From Branchiostoma belcheri (taxonomy: Eukaryota; Chordata; Leptocardii; Amphioxiformes; Branchiostomatidae), in contig NW_017803923.1 in NCBI RefSeq assembly GCF_001625305.1, positions 1 to 64,000 of the forward strand: a stretch of 64,000 bases of DNA. The letters are read 5' to 3'. Position numbers and translations under genes: made by a program. The notes under the pieces are model-generated. The model was given only the letters and a program-made list of their open reading frames with translations. It was not told the origin of the DNA and searched no databases. Below are positions 1-11,214 of the stretch, piece by piece. Position 1 is the stretch's first letter. Each line of letters opens with the position of its first letter.

Positions 1-362
1 CAGGGAAGGGGGGCTACGGGTCGATCTTTCCGGGCACTTGAGATTTGGCACTCCCAGCCCCGAGGACAGACAACACTTAAGCTCCTGTCCTGTATAACAG
101 GAGCTTTCAGACTAATTTGCATCATCTTGTCTTGACTTGTCTGACTTTTGTTTCTTTTTCGACTTCCAAATTTGTCTTCACTTTATTTGCATATCAATCA
201 ACAGGTTGTGTATATAAACCTGCTTTCCCTCTGGTCTCTCAGTCACTGACGAAAGCTAGTGGATACTAGCTGAAACGTCTGACGTTTTCAAAATCATATC
301 CAGTTGCTTGAGTAACTGTTTTTTTGGCATATCGTATTACCTGGATGTCTAACCTTCATCGA
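1..362 (+). mobile_element. Penelope-like element, 3' end fragment
   Basis: This stretch matches the segment at 50813-51168 almost base for base. It also matches, in reverse complement, 27622-28030 and 50140-50500. It covers the codons just after a GIY-YIG endonuclease domain, then a non-coding tail with the landmark CACTGACGAAAGCTAGTGGA and a terminus near CTGGATGTCTAACCTTCATC. The element is cut by the window edge, so its 5' part is not visible. Confidence 0.7.
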
Positions 363-544
363 CGCAACATAGACGTGATTTCACGTATAGAGGGCAAATG
401 GAGAAAAGTTTGTAAAATGACTTTGATTTTTTTTGTGTGTGTGTGATGGGCAAATAAATATGCTTTTTGCCCCACACCTTCGATGTATTAATTGTGTTTA
501 AAGCAGAATACTTCTAATACCTCACTTCTATCTCCAAGGGTACT

Positions 545-3010
545 AGCGTTCCAGCTGGAACAGATGACACTTCTCCTTCAAAGTCTCAACTACGAAAAAT
601 GGCGAAACCGTGGGTAGTAAACAAAGAGACAGACAAACTGCAAAAACAATCCAAACGTGGCTAGTGTAAATGTCAAGACAATCCAAGACGAACGTAAGCG
701 GCACGAAGTAGTAAACTCATGTAACACATATGCTGTGTCAATACTAGACCTTTCAGACCACAAAATAGTGCACAAAGATAGAGATGAGCCCGTTGTATTT
801 CAAACCTATGCAAAGTTTACATTGATTACCCCCTCAGCTTGAAGGAATATGAACAACGCCTCTTTAGATGGAGAAGGTCTACTTATAGATAAAGAGACGG
901 AAAATGCTTTAGCTAAGGTCAAACCTTAGAACGAAAGAATACTAGTAGCAAAGTTCATATGTAAAGGCTACCCAACTTTAACTGTCATAGTCCAGTTCCA
1001 GTAGTTTAGATCAGTACCAGTAGTTAAGGGTTCTCCTGATGAACCAATCCCTCAGAGCTTTCTCAAACTTGACATTTTGGCTAAACCATTCACCATGGAG
1101 GAATACATAGCCGTCAAGAGCAAACTAAAACTGGGTAAGGCAGCTTACCCTGATGGAATTCCTCCGGAGGCTCTAAAACTGTGCGATTTTCATGACATCA
1201 TGCTGTCATTTGCTAACAAGTTGTTCCTAGGTGAGAGGCCTTAACAGTTGGCGACTGGAACCCTTGTGCCGGTTCCCAACCCAGGTGACTTAACTGAATA
1301 CACTAACTACAGAGGTATTATGCTCGCTTCGGTTGGAGCAAAGATAACCAACAAAATAGAATACAACCTGGGGCAGATAAGCTCCTCAGACCACACCAAA
1401 ACGATTTCCGTCCGGGTCGTTAAACAACTTCACAAATCATTGCTCTTGGACAACTAATAAAAGGAGTACTGAGTAAGAATCTGCAGGCAATTATTCATTG
1501 ATTTTAGCAAAGCTTTTGATAGCTCTCAGGGGAAATGATGAACATCTTAAAAGCGTACGGAATTCCACAGGCACTGGTTAATGTAATCAACACACTGTAC
1601 AAGAACACACGTGCGAAAGTATTGTCCACCGATGGTTAAACTGAATTGTTTGAAATTACAGCGGGTGTACTACAGGGTGACACACTAACGTCTTACCTCT
1701 TTGTTACAGTCTCAGACTTCATAATGAGGCAAACTCTTGGAGAAGAGAAAAAAAACTCTATTTTGAGCTTGAAAGCAGAAAGAGTACTCGTCATCCTGCT
1801 GTTGTAATTGATGATCTGGACTTCGCAGATGACAAGGCTCTGCTGACAGGAATAATTAGAAGTTTATTGCAAATTCATGCCCGTGGGGGCTAATTGCAGA
1901 TTACAAACATAAAAGAACAATGAACCGTAGTATAAGATAACTAAAATCTACATGATGAAAGGTAGTTGTCTAGAGCTATAGCTATGTCTAAAACTGTGTC
2001 TAAGGGGGTTGACTTCCCTTTTTTAGACTATGGAAGACGTAATGTCCCACCTTTTCTAAAATTAGTGGGTTTTGGGAAGTTAAAAGAAGAATAGTTTTTT
2101 TCTTGGTCTGTAAGTTTAGTAAAATTGGGATAAATTGTAGAAGTTTGAATAGTTAACTCATTTCGAGCGTTGCTATGAAAGGAACAATTTGAGATAAAGT
2201 GTATTTCGTCTTCCACAGCCTTTGCATTACAATATTTACACATTCTTTCACATACAGGTAGCCTTCTATACCGGCCTCTCTCTATCTCCAAAGGATGGGC
2301 GCTAACTCTAATTTTGCTAATGGCTGAGCGCAGTTCGAAGTCTGCAAAATTAAGATATCGCTCTGTGTTGTACATAGTTTTACATTTTGCATAAAATCTT
2401 AACTTACCACTATCAATAATCAAGCAAGCACAGGAACTACTATTGCGTCAGCAAAAGTATGCTTGAATCTTAACGCGAAGAAAACCAAGCTTATGGCATA
2501 CAACAAGTTGTTCCCTTCGTCATCCAAAACTGGAGCGGTAACCTAGTATATCAACAAAGGGAGGTCACCAAGGGGGTAGAGGTAGTCAGAAACTTTAAAT
2601 ACCTGGGTTTCAACATGCAGAACTCAGAAAAAAATCGAAATAAGAAAAGCGGTCGCCTAGAGTATCTGCCATAAGCTAAATAAAATCTTGAAATCCAAGT
2701 TATGGAAAACCAAAATTAAACTTTCTGATTGTCACAGAAGAATCGATACTGCTGTATGGTAGTGAAGCTTGGACGCTGACTTCTTCTTCTTACGCTGACT
2801 AAATCCCTTGAAAAGCACATTAATTGCTGCTACAAAAGATGCTCCGTATGTGTCTGAACATCTTATGGGAGCGAAAACTCCCCGACGAGCAACTGTATCA
2901 GGAATTGTCTGCACTTACTACGGAGATCAAAACTCGCAGCATGAAACTTGCATGAAACCGATTTCAAAATCGACAACCCCTATTTATAGTGGACGTAAAC
3001 ACATAACCTT
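545..3010 (+). mobile_element. Degenerate non-LTR retrotransposon (APE/RT type), interrupted by another LINE
   Basis: Conceptual translation in shifting frames gives an endonuclease tail (SILDLSDHKIVHKD, about 745-785), the RT fingers (LGKAAYPDGIPPEALKLC, about 1130-1185; DLTEYTNYRGIMLASVGAKI, about 1290-1345), FSKAFDSSQG near 1505 and a QGDTL-type motif near 1672. A C-terminal stretch RMCLNILWERKLPDEQLYQE lies near 2840-2900. Many stops and frameshifts make it inactive. The body is split at about 1855-2424 by a LINE fragment on the other strand, and coding resumes after it. The clade is uncertain; motif order fits an RTE/I-like element. Confidence 0.65.
1855..2424 (-). mobile_element. LINE 3' fragment with CCHC C-terminus, nested in another LINE
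   Basis: The minus strand encodes a 131-residue stretch (2423 to 2028). It ends in a zinc-knuckle-like CKYCNAKAVEDEIHFISNC, typical of LINE C-termini. A 3' untranslated tail runs to about 1855. A closely similar C-terminus is at 45880-46060 on the plus strand, so both belong to one family. The flanks show a near duplication AATAATT/AATAATC (about 1850 and 2417), consistent with a target-site duplication. The host LINE reads on across the insertion. Confidence 0.6.
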
Positions 3011-3329
3011 CTGACGAAGGTAATAATGACAGTAAGGAAATGTGTTATGACGTTAATCCCATGTGTGAAGTGTTCGTTGCTGACTCCATAGTCACCTGGT
3101 GAACGTCTTTGCTTGTTAACTACCTATTGACAAGTTTCTTATTCAATTGCAGGACCACAAGTGTATATTTTAATCTTCTGTGCTCTGGTTTTCAAACTGA
3201 ATGAGCTGGTATGGTGGTATCAATTACAAACCCCCGAAACATCACAGAATTCTCAGTTTAGGCATAATGTGCTTCAAACCTTATCCGTGACCTAGGGCAT
3301 ATGTGCTCCTCATTTTTATTATAAGATTA

Positions 3330-3620
3330 ATAATCCTTTTATTCGAGGTTTTTTTTTTTGGGGGGGGAGGTTGTCACCGAACATGTTGTAAGCCAAATTA
3401 CCCTGCTTTTTACGAGGTGGGGTGGGGTAATTCTATGTAACTTACAAACTACTTATTTTCAGGGGATAATGTACAAGTAAAATTAAATCATAAGAGTAAT
3501 TTTGGTGCATAATACGACATCATTTTGACGTCAATTTAGGTGATTTTGAGGAAACCGTGTGAAGATGTTTTTCCTGTAAAACTGCACAAAATGAAACAAA
3601 AAGGGTGTATGACAGAATAT
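3330..3620. repeat. Degenerate MITE fragment related to the CRE-bearing family
   Basis: This stretch has the same order of features as intact MITEs elsewhere in the window: a poly-G run, a segment like GTACAAGTAAAATTAAATCA, and a block of TGACGTCA-like sites, here mutated. The ends are not recognisable. The remaining bases from 3010 to 3880 show no gene. Confidence 0.35.
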
Positions 3621-3889
3621 AAAGGTCTGCTAAGACTTATAAAGCCCATGACAACACGGAAGCCAACATGACGTAAATGTTCTGTGAACGCACTTTACTT
3701 TAATTATAGTTTCACTATGTTCAAGTTTGATTAATGACGTCATCAATTAGCACACATAGTGAGAATTTGAACACGGTTGAAATCACTAAGAATAACTATT
3801 ACTACTGATTAGAATTTAAATTTTTGGAGGATACTATGCTAGTTAATTAACTAGAGCTATTTATTATCCTCCACTAAACTAACTAGGGG

Positions 3890-4370
3890 TGGTAGGTCTC
3901 ACATACTGATTTCGAGTCGTTGCAAAACATCTACATTTGCAATGTTGTACATCGCCCGACTAGTGACCGAATGGAATAAACTAGAAACGCCAATTAGCCA
4001 ATTAAGGTCTTAGGGATTGCAGCGTCAAGTCAGTCTAACATTTTTCATTTCAAACGGTGTCTTGTCCTGTCAGTAAGCTACAGGTTTCAGGACAACTTTG
4101 ACACAGACATCATATGTACATGGTCTGCGGCTTGCAGGTGTGGGGCATGCATAGCATTAAGGTCGCGCTGACTGACATGTTACATGTCCATATTTTTGTA
4201 TTTAACTTTATGTATTTACTCTTACAATGTGTATAATTTCAGTGTTTCACAATGCTTTTTATTGATGTAATTTGGGAAGGGAGCTGGTAAAGGTGACTCA
4301 CCTGTTCTCTCTCCCCTTCCACACATCTGTTGGAAATTTAAATAAACAAAATAAACAGATTAACAAAACC
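3890..4370 (+). mobile_element. LINE 3' end fragment
   Basis: A short coding remnant with the LINE C-terminal motif VTEWNKLETPIS lies at about 3960-4010. An untranslated tail follows, ending in an A-rich repeat (AAATAAACAAAATAAAC) at about 4340-4358. There is no RT domain. The element lies just upstream of the start exon at 4574. Confidence 0.4.
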
Positions 4371-4573
4371 GCTAGATTTTAAGACTGTCAAACCATTAAA
4401 TTTTTCAGTTCTTAAGTTTAACTTTGTTCCATGAGGGAACTTACCATGAATTTCCAGTCGATCTCGTCAACCTTTTGTCAGATATATATAATGCACTCTC
4501 TAACACCACAGAGGGGCTTTTATTCAAGTATTAATTTTGTCTTTGTTTCAGGTTTGCTTGTAAAGAGATAACA

Positions 4574-6953
4574 ATGAGGCAACAAAAATGCGCCCTGCTC
4601 CTGTTGGCCATGATGGTTTTGATAGCCACGATTTACATGAAAGATCATGTGGGTCTTTATTATAACTCACTGACACAGGAAACACTTGTCAGGTAGGCAT
4701 ATGAGAAGTTATGTAATTTATACGATTGTGATTTTTTTCCTTGTATATCGACACATAGTAAAATGTCTTGATACGTATATTTCCGATAGATTCGCGATAA
4801 AGTGTAGTGTAATATGGGTTACTAGACTACTAGGTTAATTGTAGGTAAATAACACATTCATAGCTTGGCTACAGAGTTATAATATTTAGTATCTTGGTAG
4901 GTCTTAGAAAGGTAGAGAATAAAGTCAACTGCAGAAGAACTTCCGGTTTTTGTAATCCTGAACATGCTATGGTCATGGAATCTTGGTGAAAGGTAGCTAT
5001 TTCTGTTACGAATAATTGGTGTGGGTTTTGTCCCTCTAGCAACGTGCTCCAGAACTTTAGGGTAGTTTCTGACGAAATCGTTTTTAGCGGATAAGTCCAA
5101 AAAAGAACAAAATATTTTCTACATTTTATATGTAGGTAGCTTATAGAAAGATGAATACAATTAACCCTAAACAGTACACCCCAGCACTATATATTCTGTA
5201 ATATCTTTTTTGTTTGTAAAGATATTTTTCTGAAATTTTAGGTAATTGTCACCCACAAAGTTGTCTCTCAATACAGCGCAGAAAACTCCGTTTCTACCAT
5301 TTATAAAAAAAATTATATCTGATTTTCTTTTGGGGTCCGCGCGGACCCCAGCCGGCTATCGATCATAATGGATACACTGGCGTTCTTATACATTACCTTA
5401 TTTCCGTTTTTAAATGTTTTTATGCACTTATCGTATGTCTACCAAGTTTTCAGAGAATGGTGTAGTAATAGAATTAAATTTTAATAACTTTGGTGTAATT
5501 ATGACGTCATATGACGTCAGAGCTAATAATGTGGTCCGCCATATTGGATTTTGACCAATGACGTCATCAAATTAGCATATTCTATGCATATTAAATGATT
5601 TAACTTATATTTAATTATGTAAAATCTTATTAATGTTGGAAAAGAAGTGTAATTTAATATAAAACTCAGAAAATTTTTATGTTTAAACCAAAATTACTTT
5701 TATTTTCAAAAAAAATGCCTGCTAGAAACCCGTTGCAATGGCAACACAAAAAACATCAACTTACTAGTATTAAACTAATATGAACTTTTTTCCAGAGACA
5801 TTTTAGGAAAGGTCTCCAAATTTGATACTTCTAGCGCAAGCCGTTTAGTCGCTTTCTGAGATCAAAGTTGGGCCTCAAAAGCCCCTTCAGTCTGGAATGG
5901 GTTTAAAAATCGGGTATTTCTTCTTGTCTTCTTTTCTTCACCAAAAAATAGAAAAATTTCAAAATGTATGATTTTTGCATGTAATGTGGACACAGAGGTT
6001 CCCACATCAGTTTGCAAAACAATTGAGCTGGTAGCATGTTGATAATTTCTAGAAATTAGCAAAAAACTGTTCTGGGGTCCGCGCGGACCCCAGGTGTACA
6101 GATTAATCAGTCCGGGAAGGTGTTCTGTTGAGAGTTAAATGCAAATTATTTAAAAAGAGACCTAATTCGCATAAATATGGAGGAAATTCTGTAATAACAG
6201 TGTTTTACACGAAAAAAGTACTTTCATACATGTGATGTAACTTAAGTCTTTCTTAAAATAATAAATTAACAATTATACGAATCAGGATATTGTTTGTATA
6301 ATGCTGACTCATGGTTCAAATTTTTGTCATATGTATATTGTGAGCTAAAAGAACATCGGCAAATGTTGGTTACTCCAATGTAGGCATAATTTGTTTAACT
6401 AATCTGTGAACGCTGTAAGTCCACTGATGTAACTGACGGAACTTCCCTACTTGTGGTGTTTGGAAGTAAAGGCAAACAACACTAATTATAAATTCAGGAC
6501 CTCATCTGCATAATTTTTGAAGAGATTCTAAAATAGCCCTTCTAAATAAGATAGCGCGTTTATTATGTTGAGAACACGTTATTATGCGCTCATGGAACTC
6601 AAATACTTTTAGCATGGTATCAATATCACATTAGACAACACCTTTTGTCAGGATAATTTTGTATTTTATAAGATAGGTAATCACGTTTATTCAACCCTCA
6701 AACACCCGAAAAACGTAGGCTTCTTTAAGTGTGTGTTGTTTTTAGCGTTTGTCATTATTGTTCTTTGACGTTTGTATCCGCTGTTATATCAGTCTTTTTT
6801 GTTTCATGTCAGGAAGAATCATTCTTATTACAAATGGGTACCAGGGGAGTTAGCTGCTATGAAGAAGTTCAAGGCCGACCAGAAAGCCGTGCAGTCCATA
6901 CCCACAGTTGCACCTGGGTGGGTCTACAACAAGACAGCTGCTGATTTGTTTCG
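4574..6953 (+). CDS. Unidentified type II membrane protein, first two exons (3' part not found)
   Basis: Exon 1 (4574-4692) encodes 39 residues. It starts at an ATG in an ACAATG context and has a hydrophobic signal-anchor at about residues 6-22 (CALLLLAMMVLIATIY). The donor is CAG|GTAGGC. Exon 2 (6813-6953) follows a TTTCATGTCAG acceptor and joins in frame (phase 2), giving RKNHSYYKWVPGELAAMKKF and later GWVYNKTAADLFR before CG|GTAAGA. The topology (short cytoplasmic tail, anchor, luminal stem) is usual for Golgi glycan-modifying enzymes and also for METTL24/FkbM-like lancelet proteins. No catalytic domain is present, so I do not name it. Intron 1 (2.1 kb) holds a MITE at 5161-6138. I could not find a third exon with the right phase. 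Confidence 0.55.
5161..6138 (+). mobile_element. TTAA-flanked MITE, family B, copy 1
   Basis: The element is bounded by TTAA at 5161-5164 and 6135-6138, with inverted ends CCCTAAACAGTACACC and GGTGTTCTGTTGAGAG. The perfect 20-bp palindrome TGGGGTCCGCGCGGACCCCA occurs at 5331-5350 and 6073-6092. The interior shares with family A the CCGCCATATTGGATTTTGAC and ATGACGTCATCAAATTAGCA blocks. It encodes nothing. It lies in intron 1 of the gene starting at 4574 and is a reverse-orientation relative of 16088-17069. Confidence 0.8.
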
Positions 6954-7044
6954 GTAAGAGACCCGTTTTTAAAACCTCTAACCATTGGTTTCATTGCAAG
7001 GTCAGCAGTGGGCTAGGCTCCTGACTAGATGACCAGATATCATA

Positions 7045-7435
7045 ATGAATACATCAAAAGTGGGGTCGTGTGGCGTAGCGGTAGCGTTTTCGGCCCAGAC
7101 TCGAAAGGGCGAAGGTTCAAATCAAAGCAAACGATCTTGTGCCCTAGGGAAAGGCACCTTACACGACTTTCCTCACTTCACTCAGGTGTAAATGGGTACT
7201 TAGCTTTGGCTAGGGACGTCCCTCGGATATGACGTTAAATAGAGGCCACACCCCACGCTCGGTAAAGTACCCATCGCACTTATCTTAAACAGTAGGGAAC
7301 CTTCCCGGTGTAAGTGGTTCAAACCTTACAGTCTGGTCCCAGGATTGACATCTTTGAAGAGGTGATAGTCACCTGTTACGTCAATCCTTCCACAAATGTG
7401 GTAAATCGTCATAAAATAAATAAAAATTAAAAACA
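7045..7435 (+). mobile_element. tRNA-derived SINE
   Basis: The 5' end resembles a tRNA, with an A-box-like TGGCGTAGCGGTAGCG and a B-box-like GGTTCAAATC about 45 bp downstream. A conserved-type central domain follows (CCCTCGGATATGACGTTAAA), and the end is an A-rich ATAAAATAAATAAAAATTAA tail. This order (pol III head, body, A-rich tail) is diagnostic of a SINE. It lies downstream of exon 2 of the 4574 gene. Confidence 0.6.
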
Positions 7436-7899
7436 AATATTAATAGAACGCATATACATATATTAAAACAAAGATTAATATAACGTAAGTATGAAAAATA
7501 GCAATACCTAACAAAGGAAATAATAGCTTTCTTCTAAAAATAATTGGTGGTAAGTATTCAGGCAACAGAGGGAAGTAAGGGGCTGTGGACATAGGCAGGT
7601 AGGCAGGCATTCAGGCAACCACTATCAGGCGTACCTTGTATTTACCGCTGTTGTTACGCAAATATTCTAAGCCGTGTCTGTCAGACTTACACGTTGTAAA
7701 TGTCATTTTAGATGGAGTTTATTTCTGGATTTTATATGAAGGGCTCACTCCAGAAATATGGGTTTACTTAAGGAGGCTATGTATATCAGAGCACTTCAGC
7801 CTTCACTTAATAGAGATGGTGGACGATATAAACTCCCTGGCACTTTTGATCAATTGCTTACGTCACGTATCAGTAAAGTCTCGTGTGAATAAGGTCACG

Positions 7900-8040
7900 T
7901 GTTTGTAAACCGCAACTCTCGCGAGATCACGTTTTGAAGTGATTGGTCATTAATTATCCTGATGAAGGCGACAGTGGTCGCTGAAAATTTGATCCCTGTA
8001 AATAGTGTGTTGGAATAAAGTTTAACGTTTTACTATGATT
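7900..8040 (+). repeat. Possible Penelope-type 3' tail
   Basis: CCTGATGAAGGCGACAGTGG followed by a GAAAATTTGA segment and GTTGGAATAAAGT resembles the 3' tails of Penelope-like elements. An open stretch of 90 codons upstream (7636-7908) shows no motif. From 7435 to 7900 I see nothing else. Confidence 0.3.
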
Positions 8041-8096
8041 ACTACCAATACAGATGAACTTTCATGATTAGACCTTCTCAAGTTATCGTGTTTACA

Positions 8097-8134
<38 letters not shown>
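8097..8134. repeat. CA microsatellite
   Basis: An uninterrupted run of CA dinucleotides of about 36 bases, flanked by unique sequence. Confidence 0.95.
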
Positions 8135-8140
<6 letters not shown>

Positions 8141-8833
8141 AACGCCTCTGAAAACATAACCTTCTTGGCGAAGGTAATTAGGGGGCAGTCCCAATTTTTT
8201 CCAGTGTTTGAGATAAAGTTCAGTCTTTCTTTCACAGTGACTTGTACTAGCACAGATGAACTTTCATACTTGGCAAAATTACATATGTCATCATGCTATT
8301 ACATCAAATTAGACGAAAAAGTATAAGTAAAACCTATCATCGCTTTACTAGCAGAGTAAACATACTAATAGAGTACGAACACTGCGACTAATGCCGTGGA
8401 GACTTATTTTGTAAATAATTTTTTTTCCTGGGCAAATTTTGCTCAGAAAGGCCCAGTTTTCTAGTAAGAAGGACAGAAGAATGTATATTTTTAAAATAAG
8501 CAAAAAAGGGTGACCTTTTCCATGGTTTGACCTGTTATTGACCTCTAAATGCTTATGATCTGTGTGGACTGTTCCACTTTGCCAGGGGGTGAAATCCTGG
8601 TCTCATTTTAGTATTTTAGCTGTAGCTCATTATCACGCAGGAGTTGAACTTCCACTATTTGTACCAAAAGACACCTGACAAATCCAGCGTTCCAGTGGGG
8701 GTAAAGACTTGAGGTTTGAGATGAAAGTAAATGTGTTTTAAAGTGTTTGTTTCTAGTGGCTTTAGTTTAGATTTCAATGGGATCTCCTTAACTGGTCCCT
8801 GCCCTCTTTGCGTCAGTTTGGCAGCAAACCAAG

Positions 8834-8911
8834 ATGGCGGACTATTGTTTTCGTGAAGAACCTCCGCTCGGGAACGTAACGCATGGCCGATCTGTCTACG
8901 TTACAAGTAAA
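8834..8911 (+). CDS. Candidate first exon of an unknown gene
   Basis: An ATG in a strong context (CCAAGATGG, overlapping a YY1-like AAGATGGCGG motif) opens 26 codons (MADYCFREEPPLGN and onward). They end at AAA|GTAAGG, a good donor. The local GC content is higher than in the flanks. No downstream exon could be tied to it, so this may be a promoter and first exon of a gene lost or hidden in repeats, or chance. Confidence 0.25.
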
Positions 8912-9419
8912 GTAAGGGGTAAAAAAGGGGAAAGGAGTTTGCCTTTTCTCAGTCTACCAGTCGGTTACAGGGGTTTTCTGTTCCCTTTATCCGGGCATCC
9001 ATGGCAGCAAGAAATTCTGCTGTCCCGTCGACGTCTTGCTTCGCGAAGGTCATAATATTTCTTTTTCCCGACATGACGAGCGGATCGACCCTTTCACAAC
9101 AAGCTTCTGTGGACAATACATTGACAAGTGGCCTGAATTGAAAGTGTACAATAAGTTTGCAGGATATGCATATTAGTGAAACGGATCTCAGTTTCTCTTT
9201 TGTTAAAGATGGCGCATATATTTCCATCCAGTTTTTAGGGACTTCTGCAGTATTTAACGAGTGTTGGAAAATGTCGGTTAGTACATAAGTACAGGTCCGA
9301 TTTTAATAGCTGTTACTTTGAGGAACAAAGGTGGTGTTTGAATTGATGACCAGATCTTGGAGCATTTTTTCGACACCATCAATAAAAAACTTTTATATGT
9401 TTCATTAGACGAGTACAGG

Positions 9420-9910
9420 GCTGACTCAGAGATGGCATATCTGTGGTGTCTTTCTCTATTAAAACACTTTTGAACTGTAAACTCTGTATGTCTGCTTTTT
9501 CCTAGTTGTCACTGATGATGGTATTTCCCACCTTTAGGGCTGCTACCCCGACAAGGTCTTTCCTCAGTCCTTTTATGTGCGACCAGACAGTTTTGGGTTT
9601 ATCAATTATAGCTTCCCACAATATGTCTGCCACGTATTTCAAGTGTGCTTTTCTGAACTGTTTTAAGTGTATTAATTTTTTTTTTCATTCTTCCTCTAGG
9701 CCTGCTTTCTTAGCTTCGTTATAAAGACACTGCTTCGTAAGGCATTTTAAGTCCTTCTATAGTCTAGATAGGAATAAATGACTTCAGATGTTGAAAGGCT
9801 ATGTATATATAATATAGCCAGCTGTCGTAGCGCCGCGTGCCTGCAAAGCCACAGTGTTACACCAGGGGCGGTTATACCGGCTATACAGATTCAGATACAG
9901 ATCACAACTC
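9420..9910 (-). mobile_element. LINE fragments of the 15745-17770 family
   Basis: The minus strand at about 9500-9725 encodes a degenerate match to the pre-RT region of the LINE at 17080-17300 (KYVADILWEAIIDKPKT and VGNTIISDN-like blocks). Immediately downstream, 9815-9905 on the plus strand matches the 3' tail of the LINE end at 26620-26700, including GCCTGCAAAGCCACAGTGTT and GGCTATACAGATTCAGATAC. The two pieces therefore point in opposite directions, as in an inverted or twin-primed insertion. Confidence 0.5.
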
Positions 9911-11214
9911 TGTGTCTATAAAGTCATTTCGCCAGTTTATTTTTCGATATAGATTTTTTCGAATTTTTTGTATTTTCCCTTGCACACTTTTGTCTAGTAC
10001 TAATATTGTACACAGGGTATGATTTACGCCAAAACAGACTGGTGTGATCCACCGTGCGCAAAAACCCAAACAAGAAAAACAACATTCATTGAAATAAATA
10101 ACAATCAATCGATCTATCAATCACGTTGATGTGGGCATTTTAATTCCGGTCTATATAGGGTTAAAGGTCAACTTGTAAATCTGTCAATACACTTGTTTAG
10201 CCTTTCCTTTTTCTTATATTCATGTAAATGCCTCAAATAAAAAAAAAATATTTTCTTTCTTTCTTTAAGGTTGTTTTGTTGCAGATCTCGTCCCGAATTT
10301 TTTTCTTGGTTCCACCCATGAAGTTAAATCTATCGGATTCGACCCACATCCAGCCCTGTCCCGTGTTGGGCATTACGGTATGGAGTTTTTTTTTTACAAT
10401 TTCATTTAATGTCTAAAAGAGTGATGCCGATTTTAAGTGTATATATATATATTAGCTTTTTATAAACTTTTGTTATATTAGTAGCGTAAATGAAATACAT
10501 TAAAACAAGAAGAATGTCAATGTAATTTCTTAAAAATTAAAACGATTTATTTTTTATGATTACAAAAGTTCTTGATTTATAAACTGCCAATGTAGGTTAC
10601 GTATAATATATATAAAATTGATCTGAATTGAATTTATTTACCTTAAACAACCTAGCAGCAGAACAGATCGACAGATTATCCACACTTCCAACCAACCTAA
10701 GTATCTTAAGTGTTTTAAGGCCAAAAGTATTGAAGTCGTTCATAGGGAGAATCGATAAGCAAAATTGTTTGAAAGTTGATAACGAAAATGCGCATAATTT
10801 GTTTTTGGCAAAGATAGTTACGTTTTGCAAGAATACTAACATAATAACATCTGTTTATTCAAAAGCTTTCTTCCTCTCTGCACTGGGGAGAATCCGGATT
10901 GCCTTCTGTACTACTGTGGAATTCGGACACAACAAGACAGCAACAGAAGCTGACGCAGCATATAGGAGCTTTCGCTATGTCGGCCCAGAGTATTATAAGA
11001 TGAGAGGCCATCACGAGTTATTTAAATACAATTTTGCTTGTTAGTCAGAAATGCTATCAATATTTTATCACCTAAACTTACCTTAGCTTATCATAAGGAC
11101 GAAAATTAACACATGCAAAAAATGTTTTTATGTGCACAGTTTGATGAAAAGTGTATTATGAACGTATACTGTTTGAAAACGCATTTCCTTCTAAACATTT
11201 ACTTTTCCGCTTCG

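Noticed and set aside
4858-5100. 80-codon frame on the minus strand in intron 1 of the 4574 gene
   Set aside because: No motif, no splice context and low-complexity base composition.
5862-6062. Reading frames inside MITEs, such as this one and 63420-63750
   Set aside because: They fall across AT-rich element cores and palindromes, differ between copies, and show no protein motif.
8097-8134. CRISPR or other spaced repeat arrays
   Set aside because: The only tandem repeats are microsatellites and the 15-bp coding repeat. There are no regularly spaced repeats with unique spacers, and the genome is eukaryotic.
10282-10377. Third exon of the gene at 4574 (TTGCAG acceptor, GGTATGG donor)
   Set aside because: The frame needed by the phase of exon 2 meets TGA after 12 codons. 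Another frame is open (LVPNFFLGSTHEVKSIGFDP) but needs a different intron phase. No linking exon was found.
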